DNA of 5,792 nucleotides from Enterococcus_I eurekensis (lineage in GTDB: Bacteria; Bacillota; Bacilli; Lactobacillales; Enterococcaceae), in the NCBI RefSeq assembly GCF_042654605.1, contig NZ_JBHSGT010000049.1:1-5792 (forward strand). The letters are read 5' to 3'. Below, one piece after another: positions 1 through 4,873 of the stretch (positions within the stretch are counted from its first letter, which is position 1; each line of letters opens with the position of its first letter). Position numbers and translations under genes: made by a program. The notes beneath the pieces are model-generated. The model was not told the DNA's origin. It ran no database searches and worked only from the letters and a program-made list of their open reading frames with translations.

Positions 1-122
1 AAAAGTAATTGTAAGCTGCCGTGAGGCAGTTTCACATGGTTTTAATTAAAAGTATGAATTATTCAGGTTCAAAATTTATTTTTTTTATTTTAATATCCAC
101 TCTAAAACTTCCTTTCTGATAA
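1..122. other. Left edge: A+T-rich DNA without a supported gene
   Basis: Only a short hairpin, CTGCC-GTGA-GGCAG (16-29), and A/T runs are visible. There is no open frame with a start site and no insertion-sequence end that I recognise. The hairpin could be the end of a neighbouring unit outside the window. Confidence 0.4.
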
Positions 123-150
123 ACTTACAAGCCTTAATTGGCTTGTAAGT
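123..150. terminator. Hairpin at the 3' end of the J-domain gene
   Basis: An 11-bp perfect stem (123-133 with 140-150) encloses a 6-nt loop that contains the stop codon of the J-domain gene. The T-run is on the plus-strand side (ATTTTTTTTC), so as an intrinsic terminator it fits plus-strand transcripts arriving from the left. On the minus strand it has only a short TTTATC and is weaker. Confidence 0.6.
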
Positions 151-631
151 ATTTTTTTTCTTCTTTATCTTCCTTCACCTTTTGACTTCCATACATTCCC
201 CTTATTGTGTCCATATCATAATTTTTTCGACTACGTTTTTTATAATCGCTTGGTGCTTTATACCATGCGTATTTTTTTGGTGAATAACGAAATTCTAGGG
301 ATTTTATGTCGTCCTTATAAGGTTTTGTGTTGCCTGTTAACCATATAAAAGTTCCCACGATTTCAATTGATACACCGTCCATTTTCAGATTGAAAAGTTG
401 ATTTATAATGTCCTTAAATTGTTCGGGCGTTTCAGTCGTTTCTTTTGTATAGGTTTCGCCGTCTTTGTTCTTGTGAGTGTTTTTAAGTTTGCTAAACAAT
501 TCATCATATTCATTGTTTAGTTGCGCCATTTCTTCATTGCTACCACCACAATCGGGGTGCAATTTCAAAGCTAATTTTTTGTAGGCTTTTTTCAATTCTT
601 CCAATGTTTCAACGTTTTTAATGTATTTCAT
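134..631 (-). CDS. Small plasmid/phage-type J-domain protein (DnaJ-like cochaperone)
   Basis: This 165-residue protein has an N-terminal J domain (about residues 1-50): helix II ELKKAYKKLALKL, the obligatory HPD at 25-27, then helix III around NEEMAQLNNEYDELF. This is enough to stimulate the ATPase of DnaK. The Gly/Phe region and zinc fingers of true DnaJ are absent. A charged linker (50-80) leads to a C-terminal domain with YSPKKYAWYKAP and YKKRSRKNYDMDTIRGMYGS, a signature I associate with J proteins of plasmids and phages. The start at 631 is chosen over the in-frame ATG at 673 because AAAGGA lies 9 nt upstream and the longer version overlaps the preceding tiny ORF. It may help remodel a replication or mobilisation protein. 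The stop codon is in the loop of the terminal hairpin. Confidence 0.8.
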   Translation of the reverse strand: MKYIKNVETLEELKKAYKKLALKLHPDCGGSNEEMAQLNNEYDELFSKLKNTHKNKDGETYTKETTETPEQFKDIINQLFNLKMDGVSIEIVGTFIWLTGNTKPYKDDIKSLEFRYSPKKYAWYKAPSDYKKRSRKNYDMDTIRGMYGSQKVKEDKEEKKYLQAN

Positions 632-636
632 TTTTA

Positions 637-717
637 TCATTCCTTTTCTTTTTGATTTTTGGCTTTTTGACAACCATTTTTGTTAGGCGTTTGAGGAAGT
701 GAAGCTGTTTTCCTCAT
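637..717 (-). CDS. Tiny ORF, 26 residues, immediately upstream of the J-domain gene
   Basis: The ORF runs from ATG 717 to TGA 637, and its product begins MRKTASLPQTPNKNGCQK and ends in a lysine/glutamate tail. There is no strong ribosome site of its own. The last codons contain the AAAGGA that serves the J-domain start at 631, so translation of this ORF could open or feed the next gene. Its start context ATGAGGAAAA recurs in the right arm of the inverted duplication, followed there by an early stop. Confidence 0.35.
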   Translation of the reverse strand: MRKTASLPQTPNKNGCQKAKNQKEKE

Positions 718-727
718 GTTTTAAAAG

Positions 728-826
728 CTAGAAATAAATTACAGTGTATGCTCCTTTCTTTTTTCGTTTTGTTGGTTCATTTTCGCCAGTGTGTTCGTGT
801 CGTTTGCTGTGACGAGTACGCAACAT
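728..826 (-). CDS. Tiny basic ORF, 32 residues, possible mobilisation-region leader
   Basis: The ORF runs from ATG 826 to TAG 728. Its product is strongly basic, with MLRTRHSKRHEHTGENEP followed by a TKRKKKGAY stretch. No clear Shine-Dalgarno precedes it. Support comes from position: its stop is 10 nt before the next tiny ORF, which is itself 5 nt before the J-domain gene. The reading frame is intact here but broken in the mirrored right arm of the inverted duplication. The charge suggests nucleic-acid binding, but that is only inference. It could also be chance. Confidence 0.35.
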   Translation of the reverse strand: MLRTRHSKRHEHTGENEPTKRKKKGAYTVIYF

Positions 827-835
827 AGACACAAA

Positions 836-881
836 GAAAACACAAGGGCGAGCTTGCTCGTTTATATACCCTTGTGTTTTC
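836..881 (-). other. Nested palindrome with a MOBQ-like nick motif, candidate oriT
   Basis: A perfect 13-bp inverted repeat (836-848 with 869-881) encloses a second palindrome, CGAGC-TT-GCTCG (849-860). The minus strand of 844-855 reads AAGCTCGCCCTT. This differs at two positions from AAGTGCGCCCTT, the nick-region core I recall for pIP501- and RSF1010-type (MOBQ) origins. Inverted repeats next to the nick site are typical of oriT. Against it, the similarity is short, no relaxase gene is visible, and a bidirectional operator or terminator could look similar. There is no T-run on either side. Confidence 0.4.
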
Positions 882-1014
882 GACTGGATATGTTAAGGTA
901 ACAAACAGTAAATGGCACGTTACAGACTGCAAAATGTAGCAACTGAAAAAAGAAAGAATGCTGTTGTGTGCTTTATTTCTCGATCAGCTTTTAAAAAATG
1001 AGGAAAATTTTATA

Positions 1015-1055
1015 AAAAATAGGGCAGTTACCTTTTTGGTAACTGCCCTATTTTT
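1015..1055. terminator. Strong bidirectional intrinsic terminator
   Basis: An 18-bp perfect stem (1015-1032 with 1038-1055) has a TTTTT loop and a core GGGCAGTTACC flanked by A and T runs, so it can stop transcription from either side. It lies 11 bp past the membrane protein stop codon. It ends the minus-strand omega operon and shields it from plus-strand transcription out of the palindromic region. Confidence 0.92.
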
Positions 1056-1066
1056 CCTTTTTTTAT

Positions 1067-1276
1067 TTATTTAACTCTTTTTTTATTAATCGTTTTTACA
1101 AATATGTGAACTATAAAAACACCTATTAAGTAAGACACAAATACAATTACATATCCAATTAACAAATGAGAAATTGAAGCACTAGAAAAAGTTATATCTC
1201 CACTAAACAAATCTATCGAAAAACTAATTAATATATAAAAGAATGCAACGACTGCTGCTGTTGATATATTTTTCAT
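1067..1276 (-). CDS. Small two-helix membrane protein, unknown function
   Basis: This 69-residue protein has two hydrophobic segments (about 7-24 and 36-60), a polar linker with D22 and D27, and a basic tail KTINKKRVK. That predicts two membrane helices with both ends in the cytoplasm. The start at 1276 has AAAGGGG about 10 nt upstream, a good ribosome site. It lies 27 bp after the zeta fragment and just before a strong terminator, so it would be the last gene of the omega operon transcript. It has no recognisable family, and I cannot tell whether it belongs with zeta or with the inserted DNA. Confidence 0.7.
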   Translation of the reverse strand: MKNISTAAVVAFFYILISFSIDLFSGDITFSSASISHLLIGYVIVFVSYLIGVFIVHIFVKTINKKRVK

Positions 1277-1303
1277 GATCTAAGCCCCTTTCTTCTTTAA
1301 TTT

Positions 1304-1426
1304 TTAAAGCCCTGGAAGTTTAGGTATTTTAGGTATTGGTGGTGTAGGTGGCTGCAAGCTTTCCATTTTTTGTTGAATTGCTTTAAATTCAGGGGTTTCT
1401 TGGTGTTTATTTAGAACCACATTTTG
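1304..1426 (-). pseudogene. 3'-terminal fragment of a second zeta toxin gene
   Basis: These 123 bases align without gaps to the end of the zeta gene (2085-2207), stop codon included, with 113 matches by my count (about 92%). In frame it would encode about 40 residues ending PPIPKIPKLPGL, against PPIPKTPKLPGL in zeta. Changes are spread across codons, so it derives from a different zeta allele rather than a fresh copy of the one upstream. It has no start; the in-frame codon before it is the acetyltransferase stop. It is probably the far side of a homologous or illegitimate exchange that brought in the acetyltransferase gene. Confidence 0.9.
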
Positions 1427-1975
1427 TTATTCTATCTCTAGTCTCATATAATCAATTGATTGATATTTATTTTGTCTATTTAAAAAGGCTTTAGGGTTTT
1501 CACCATATTTGATGAAATTGTATTTTTTATACAATGATATTGCACTAGTATTATTGGACACTACTTGAAGTTCTAATTGTTTGTATTGGGCTTTTTTACC
1601 CAACTCTATTATTGTAGAAAATAAGATATTGCCAATTCCAAGACCATAATATTCTTTTAAAATTGAAAGACCGATTACACCTCTATGTTTTTCCTTATCT
1701 TTTAGACTAACAGAGTTTAGGCTAGCGCTTCCAATAATTTTATTATCAATTACTGCTAAAATTTCACAAGAATTTTCGCTATCGTTTAATTTCTGGTAAC
1801 TATCCATTTCTTTCTCTAAATCAAAATGAGATTCATCAGGATAGGTTGTTAAAAAATCTGTTTCACTGTGAGTTTTATTGAATAAGTGATGCAACTCAAT
1901 TGCATCATTCGGATTCGCACTTCTAATAATGACATGTACTCCATTTGGAAGTATATGTTCGTAATAATATTTCAT
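1427..1975 (-). CDS. GNAT-family N-acetyltransferase, substrate unknown
   Basis: This 182-residue protein has a single Gcn5-related acetyltransferase fold. Motif A (about 98-120, RGVIGLSILKEYYGLGIG) carries the acetyl-CoA pyrophosphate loop G111-L-G113-I-G115. Motif B (about 134-154) shows LELQVVSNNTSAISLYKK and then YNF. This is the RimI-like pattern in which N and Y are typical. The start at 1975 has AAAGGA 7 nt upstream. It sits 109 bp downstream of zeta with no clear promoter or terminator between, so it is probably read from the omega promoter. Its stop codon is immediately followed, in the same frame, by the extra zeta 3' fragment, which marks a recombination joint. It may modify a drug, an rRNA-associated protein or a small molecule. 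I do not recognise it as a known aminoglycoside or streptothricin acetyltransferase. Confidence 0.85.
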   Translation of the reverse strand: MKYYYEHILPNGVHVIIRSANPNDAIELHHLFNKTHSETDFLTTYPDESHFDLEKEMDSYQKLNDSENSCEILAVIDNKIIGSASLNSVSLKDKEKHRGVIGLSILKEYYGLGIGNILFSTIIELGKKAQYKQLELQVVSNNTSAISLYKKYNFIKYGENPKAFLNRQNKYQSIDYMRLEIE

Positions 1976-2084
1976 AAAGTTGTCCTTTCGTAACTATTAC
2001 CAAGTTTGCTTTATTTTCCATAAAATCTGCTATTGTCGTATTATCACGTCTCCTTATTAAAGATATATTATCATATTTTAAGGT

Positions 2085-2948
2085 TTAAAGTCCTGGAAGC
2101 TTAGGTGTTTTGGGTATTGGTGGTGTAGGTGGCCGCAAGCTTTCCAATTTTTGTTGAATTGCTTTAAATTCAGGGGCTTCTTGGTGTTGATTTAGAACCA
2201 TTTTTTGCTCTATTCGTTCTAAAGTCGGTTGAATTTCTTTACTTGATACTTTACGATTTAATTCTTTTTCTAAGGTTTCTTTTGGACTAATAGAAGGTGT
2301 TTCCAAACTTGAATAGAGTTTCACTCCTTCTCTGTTATATAGCCTTATATCGCTAAATAAGCCCGTTTTTTTAAGCAATTCTAAATTGTTAGGTAGATTT
2401 TTAACAACAATATCATGTGCTTGCTTTGGTGTTGCCCTGGCTGTCATAGGTTCATCTGCATACATGGTTTCATATCGTTCAATCGTTCCTAAATATGAGT
2501 TGATTTTAGGTACTGCCATGACATACATTCTTGTTTCATAACCTTTGGCTTGAAGCATTGTTGCAGTTTGAATGGGAACGTCTGTTGTTCGTCCTGTACC
2601 TTCAATCACCAAGTTATACCCTTGATCGCTCAAACGGCTTATGATTGCTTCTGTCATGCGATTAGAATAAGGCGTCACGTGTTTTACTACGTCTTTTTCA
2701 TAAAGCTTCACTAGTTCATCAAAATTAGGGTGCTGTTGTTTAAAGGTATCATTATCAATGACAATAACATTCCCTTGTGTTTCTTCAAGAATTGCTGATC
2801 GCAAACTGGTTTTTCCTGATCCTGGTTGCCCACCAAGTAAAAAAGCGGTTGGCGATTCAACCGCTTTTTTTCCTTGAATCAATTCTTCTAAATTATCATT
2901 TAAGCGATTCTCAAATTGTTTGTCAGTAAAATTGACTATATTTGCCAT
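2085..2948 (-). CDS. Zeta toxin, UDP-N-acetylglucosamine kinase
   Basis: Zeta phosphorylates UDP-GlcNAc at the 3' hydroxyl and so starves peptidoglycan synthesis (known for the family). The product is 287 residues, the full length of pSM19035 zeta. Key residues are all present: Walker A GGQPGSGKTS at 39-48 with K46, D67 in VIDNDTF, E116 in VIEGTG, T128, and the paired arginines R158 and R171. The proline-rich C-terminus ends PPIPKTPKLPGL. The toxin therefore looks active, and its antitoxin is present upstream. The start follows the epsilon stop by one base. No hairpin follows the stop, so transcription probably runs on into the acetyltransferase gene. The last ~41 codons are repeated in diverged form at 1304-1426. 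Confidence 0.97.
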   Translation of the reverse strand: MANIVNFTDKQFENRLNDNLEELIQGKKAVESPTAFLLGGQPGSGKTSLRSAILEETQGNVIVIDNDTFKQQHPNFDELVKLYEKDVVKHVTPYSNRMTEAIISRLSDQGYNLVIEGTGRTTDVPIQTATMLQAKGYETRMYVMAVPKINSYLGTIERYETMYADEPMTARATPKQAHDIVVKNLPNNLELLKKTGLFSDIRLYNREGVKLYSSLETPSISPKETLEKELNRKVSSKEIQPTLERIEQKMVLNQHQEAPEFKAIQQKLESLRPPTPPIPKTPKLPGL

Positions 2949-2949
2949 A

Positions 2950-3222
2950 TTAAGCCACTTTCTCTTTATTCAAAACTTGTTTTGAGTAACGATTCATTGA
3001 CCGCCAATACTCATGAACGGCTTGTAATTCTTCTAAAGAATAATCAAAAAGATTTACACGTTTTGCAAGCTTTAATTGGTTTAATAAATTGACTTCCAAT
3101 AATTGAGAGTCATTTTTATTTAATTCATGGTTCAAAACATAGTTTAATACTCGATTATAAACGCTTGCCGATAATTCGTTAATGATCTCTATTTCAAATG
3201 TTTTTTCATACGTAACTGCCAT
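2950..3222 (-). CDS. Epsilon antitoxin of the epsilon-zeta system
   Basis: This 90-residue, acidic, mainly helical protein matches pSM19035 epsilon. In the known epsilon2-zeta2 complex its N-terminal helix blocks the ATP site of zeta. It is a labile antitoxin, so loss of the plasmid frees the toxin. It begins MAVTYEKTFEIEI at the ATG at 3222. AGGAG lies 10 nt upstream. A closer out-of-frame ATG at 3227, 5 nt from the AGGAG, opens a 12-codon decoy that ends at 3189. The stop TAA is one base from the zeta ATG, giving translational coupling that should keep antitoxin and toxin in step. Confidence 0.96.
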   Translation of the reverse strand: MAVTYEKTFEIEIINELSASVYNRVLNYVLNHELNKNDSQLLEVNLLNQLKLAKRVNLFDYSLEELQAVHEYWRSMNRYSKQVLNKEKVA

Positions 3223-3238
3223 TTCATTTTCACTCCTT

Positions 3239-3454
3239 TTAAAGTTTGTCAGGTAAATATTTCCGTATATATTCTTCTAAGGCTTGATCCATAACTTCTT
3301 TTACGTTTCCGCCATTCTTTGCTGTTTCGATTTTTATGATATGGTGCAAGTCAGCACGAACACGAACCGTCTTATCTCCCATTATATCTTTTTTTGCACT
3401 GATTGGTGTATCATTTCGTTTTGCTTTTTGTGCGCCTAAATTTCCCACAATCAC
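3239..3454 (-). CDS. Omega, ribbon-helix-helix repressor and partition protein
   Basis: This 71-residue protein matches the pSM19035 omega that I recognise. The disordered basic N-terminus (about 1-20) is the part known to stimulate delta. The DNA-contacting beta-strand KTVRVR at residues 28-33 includes T29 and R31. Two helices follow (about 34-46 and 51-66). It binds the heptad arrays as dimers, represses both promoters here and bridges the centromere to delta. The start is GTG at 3454 with only a weak purine-rich ribosome site, which could limit its synthesis. Its stop overlaps the Shine-Dalgarno region of epsilon. Inc18 plasmids also use omega to control the copy-number gene copS, which is not in this window. 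Confidence 0.96.
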   Translation of the reverse strand: MIVGNLGAQKAKRNDTPISAKKDIMGDKTVRVRADLHHIIKIETAKNGGNVKEVMDQALEEYIRKYLPDKL

Positions 3455-3482
3455 TCACTTCTTTCTATTTCTTCTTATTCTT

Positions 3483-3511
3483 ATTTTATCATCAACAATC
3501 ACAAATCACAA
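3483..3511 (-). promoter_or_regulatory. Promoter of the omega-epsilon-zeta operon
   Basis: The minus strand shows -35 TTGTGA (3506-3511, within the heptads), a 17-bp spacer and -10 TAAAAT (3483-3488). The design is the same as the delta promoter, with the same -35 and spacer length, so both should respond to the same omega concentration. Confidence 0.75.
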
Positions 3512-3545
3512 GTGATTTGTGATTAATCACTTGTGATTTGTGATT
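3497..3545. promoter_or_regulatory. Omega operator / parS-like array of seven heptads at the omega promoter
   Basis: Seven contiguous heptads matching WATCACW run in plus-strand order two forward, two reverse, one forward, two reverse. The array begins at the base after the delta stop codon and covers the -35 box and most of the spacer of the omega promoter. It should give autoregulation of omega-epsilon-zeta and also serve as a second partition site. Forty-eight of its 49 bases are identical to the start of the delta array. Confidence 0.93.
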
Positions 3546-4400
3546 CTATTCTTTTTCGTTTTCTAATTGAATAATTCGCTCAAGCATTTCAAAAAATACG
3601 TTCTCATACATGGATAAAACTTTTTTGTCATAGCCTTTGTGTTCTGTAATGCCGTTTTTAGACCAGGTACTTACTTTATTACTTCGCTTGATAATATTTT
3701 GGAAAACCAAGTTATCTTCTTTATGTTGCTTGTACAGTTCTTCCAGGTTTGATTTTATCGTTGCGCTGTCCGTATCAACTAAATAAGGAACAAAACCGAT
3801 CATATCTAGTCCAGGGTTAAACTGTTCTTGTAAATCAATCAAATAGGAAATATAGTTTTGAATGTTGTTTGTACTTTCTTCTTCTGCTTGTAAAGGGATC
3901 ATAACGTAATCACTTGCCACGATTGCATTATTTGTATAAACGCTTGGCGTTGGTACAGTATCAATAATAATGAGATCATAGTCACTTTTTAAAGGTGCTA
4001 AAAGAGTAGCAAGCAATCTACTTTCATTTTCAAAAGTCCATGAGCGAGTTAATTTTGGCAGTAACATCAAATCAAACGTGCCAGGGATCAAGTCTAAATT
4101 ATCAGTCAAATGAACAATAGAAGAAGCCAAGTTTCCATTTTTCAGTCCTTCATAAAAATTAACACGTGGCAATTCTACCTTAAATGTTTTTGCTAAGTCT
4201 TTTGTCAATGTTGCTTGTAAGTCCTTATCGATCATTAAAACTTTTAAATTAAATTTGTCTGTCAAGTAAGCAAACATAGTCGATAATTTTGACTTTCCAA
4301 CACCACCTTTAAAATAATTGTTTAAGATAACAATCGCTTCATTTTTACTGTTTAAAATACGTCTTAATTCTTCAAGTATTTTGAGTTCTTCCTTCTCCAT
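3546..4400 (-). CDS. Delta protein, ParA-family partition ATPase
   Basis: This is a 284-residue Walker-type ATPase that, with omega as its ParB-like partner, segregates the plasmid (known for pSM19035 delta). The deviant Walker A is KGGVGKS at residues 31-37, with the catalytic K36. The A' motif is MIDKDLQAT with D60. Walker B is DLIIIDTVP around D147. The start at 4400 is preferred over the in-frame ATG at 4442. GGGG lies 7 nt upstream of it, it gives the family's known 284-residue length, and the upper ATG lies ahead of the predicted transcript start. The stop codon directly abuts the second heptad array. The gene is flanked by a 48-bp exact direct repeat (the two operator arrays). It is intact and shows no missing motif. 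Confidence 0.95.
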   Translation of the reverse strand: MEKEELKILEELRRILNSKNEAIVILNNYFKGGVGKSKLSTMFAYLTDKFNLKVLMIDKDLQATLTKDLAKTFKVELPRVNFYEGLKNGNLASSIVHLTDNLDLIPGTFDLMLLPKLTRSWTFENESRLLATLLAPLKSDYDLIIIDTVPTPSVYTNNAIVASDYVMIPLQAEEESTNNIQNYISYLIDLQEQFNPGLDMIGFVPYLVDTDSATIKSNLEELYKQHKEDNLVFQNIIKRSNKVSTWSKNGITEHKGYDKKVLSMYENVFFEMLERIIQLENEKE

Positions 4401-4432
4401 AACTACGCCCCATTCTTTTTTTGTATAGTAAT

Positions 4433-4461
4433 ATTGTATCATTAGGAATCACAAATCACAA
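4433..4461 (-). promoter_or_regulatory. Delta gene promoter
   Basis: On the minus strand, -35 TTGTGA (4456-4461) lies inside the heptad array, followed by a 17-bp spacer and -10 TACAAT (4433-4438). The predicted start near 4426 lies downstream of the ATG at 4442, so that more distal in-frame ATG would not be on the message. This supports the delta start at 4400. Omega bound to the array would cover the -35 box. Confidence 0.75.
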
Positions 4462-4509
4462 GTGATTTGTGATTAATCACTTGTGATTTGTGATAAGTGA
4501 TTTGTGATT
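4447..4509. promoter_or_regulatory. Omega operator / parS-like array of nine heptads at the delta promoter
   Basis: Nine contiguous 7-bp units fit the omega-binding consensus WATCACW in either orientation. On the plus strand the order is two forward, two reverse, one forward and four reverse units, with no gaps. In pSM19035-type plasmids the dimeric ribbon-helix-helix protein omega binds such arrays cooperatively. This represses the promoter and forms the partition complex with delta. The first 48 bp (4447-4494) are identical to 3497-3544 in front of omega. Confidence 0.93.
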
Positions 4510-4514
4510 AATAT

Positions 4515-4542
4515 ATAAAAGCCCTCTTTAAAGGGCTTTTAT
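4515..4542 (-). terminator. Intrinsic terminator after the topoisomerase remnant
   Basis: An 11-bp perfect stem (4515-4525 with 4532-4542) has a 6-nt loop. On the minus strand the descending arm ends in a T-rich run. It starts 3 nt beyond the topoisomerase stop codon and ends 5 bp before the omega operator array of the delta promoter. It should therefore keep erm(B) transcription out of the partition genes. Confidence 0.85.
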
Positions 4543-4544
4543 GC

Positions 4545-4838
4545 TTATTTTGAAAAAGAGATAAAATCAATATATCCCTTTTCTCCGATTTTTACAACGG
4601 CATTGTAGGACTTTCTATCTTTCGTTTTGATTCCTTTTACCAGGGTTTCTTTTCCCTCTAGTAATTCTTTTACATTTGTTTTGGTGAGTTTTTTCTTTCT
4701 AAAATGTTCAGCTAAAGTGAAGGTACATTCAGGATAATTTGAACAACCATAAAACGATTTTTTTAATACAATATTGTTGCCACACTTAGGACATTTTCCT
4801 ACAAGGGGTCCCGAGCGCTTAGTGGGAATTTGTACCCC
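4545..4838 (-). pseudogene. C-terminal remnant of a type IA DNA topoisomerase (TopB-like)
   Basis: After the TAA at 4839-4841, the same frame continues open for 97 residues to a TAA at 4545-4547. No plausible start codon or ribosome binding site precedes it. The fragment contains a topoisomerase zinc-ribbon, C-X2-C-X12-C-X5-C, at fragment residues 16, 19, 32 and 38 (GKCPKCGNN then YGCSNYPEC). A basic tail ending DFISFSK follows. Zinc-finger repeats of this kind close type IA topoisomerases, and Inc18 plasmids carry a full-length topoisomerase gene upstream of their delta gene. All catalytic domains, including the active-site tyrosine, are missing. I infer a deletion that removed most of the gene and left its 3' end and terminator. 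Confidence 0.8.
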
Positions 4839-4873
4839 TTATCGATACAAATTCCCCGTAGGCGCTAGGGACC
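4807..4873. repeat. Imperfect inverted repeat with 28-bp arms at the ORF/topoisomerase junction
   Basis: The arms at 4807-4834 and 4846-4873 match as reverse complements at 24 of 28 positions, with an 11-nt loop. It is richer in G+C than the flanks and has no following T-run, so it is not a typical intrinsic terminator. It lies exactly where the small ORF downstream of erm(B) ends and the topoisomerase remnant begins, and it supplies the stop codon between them. It could be the footprint of an inserted palindromic element or a recombination joint. Transcripts reading through from erm(B) would fold into a long hairpin here. Confidence 0.85.

Larger units (their letters stand above)
708..1007. 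repeat. Diverged inverted duplication centred near 858
   Basis: Read outward from the centre, the minus strand from 848 down to 708 and the plus strand from 869 up to 1007 carry the same landmarks in the same order. These are CCCTTGTGTTTTC, ATGTT, CAAAC, an AAAATG, GAAAAAAGAAAG (754-765 and 945-956), TTTATTTCT, AGCTTTTAAAA and ATGAGGAAAA. Only the centre is perfectly conserved; the arms carry many substitutions and small gaps. The left arm keeps two open reading frames. In the right arm both are broken: ATG-TTA-AGG-TAA replaces the first, and the second ends after five codons. It looks like two related modules joined head to head, one of them decayed. Confidence 0.7.

Noticed and set aside
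1..150. Insertion-sequence end at the left edge
   Set aside because: The hairpins at 16-29 and 123-150 are short, and I see no terminal inverted repeat of IS1216 or another common enterococcal element and no target duplication.
632..673. Upstream in-frame extension of the J-domain protein by 14 residues
   Set aside because: It is lysine/serine-rich, has no ribosome site, and overlaps the preceding tiny ORF. The internal ATG at 631 has AAAGGA at good spacing and starts directly at the J domain.
836..881. Simple intrinsic terminator at the central palindrome
   Set aside because: The 13-bp stem has a 20-nt interior holding a second palindrome and no T-run directly after either arm beyond the short TTTT of the stem, so a regulatory or oriT role fits better.
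1960..2060. Possible gene remnant upstream of the acetyltransferase (a frame reading TTIADFMENKANLVIV)
   Set aside because: It has no start codon in place beyond an internal ATG and overlaps the acetyltransferase start. An AAGGAG near 2053 leads only to a GTG frame of five codons. Nothing recognisable supports it.
4401..4442. Upstream in-frame extension of delta by 14 residues
   Set aside because: The promoter -10 box lies within it and the predicted transcript starts downstream. The ATG at 4400 has a ribosome site and gives the known 284-residue length.
3497..4509. CRISPR-like short repeats near 3500 and 4450
   Set aside because: The units are 7 bp, contiguous, in both orientations and without spacers. 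They match omega operator heptads at promoters.
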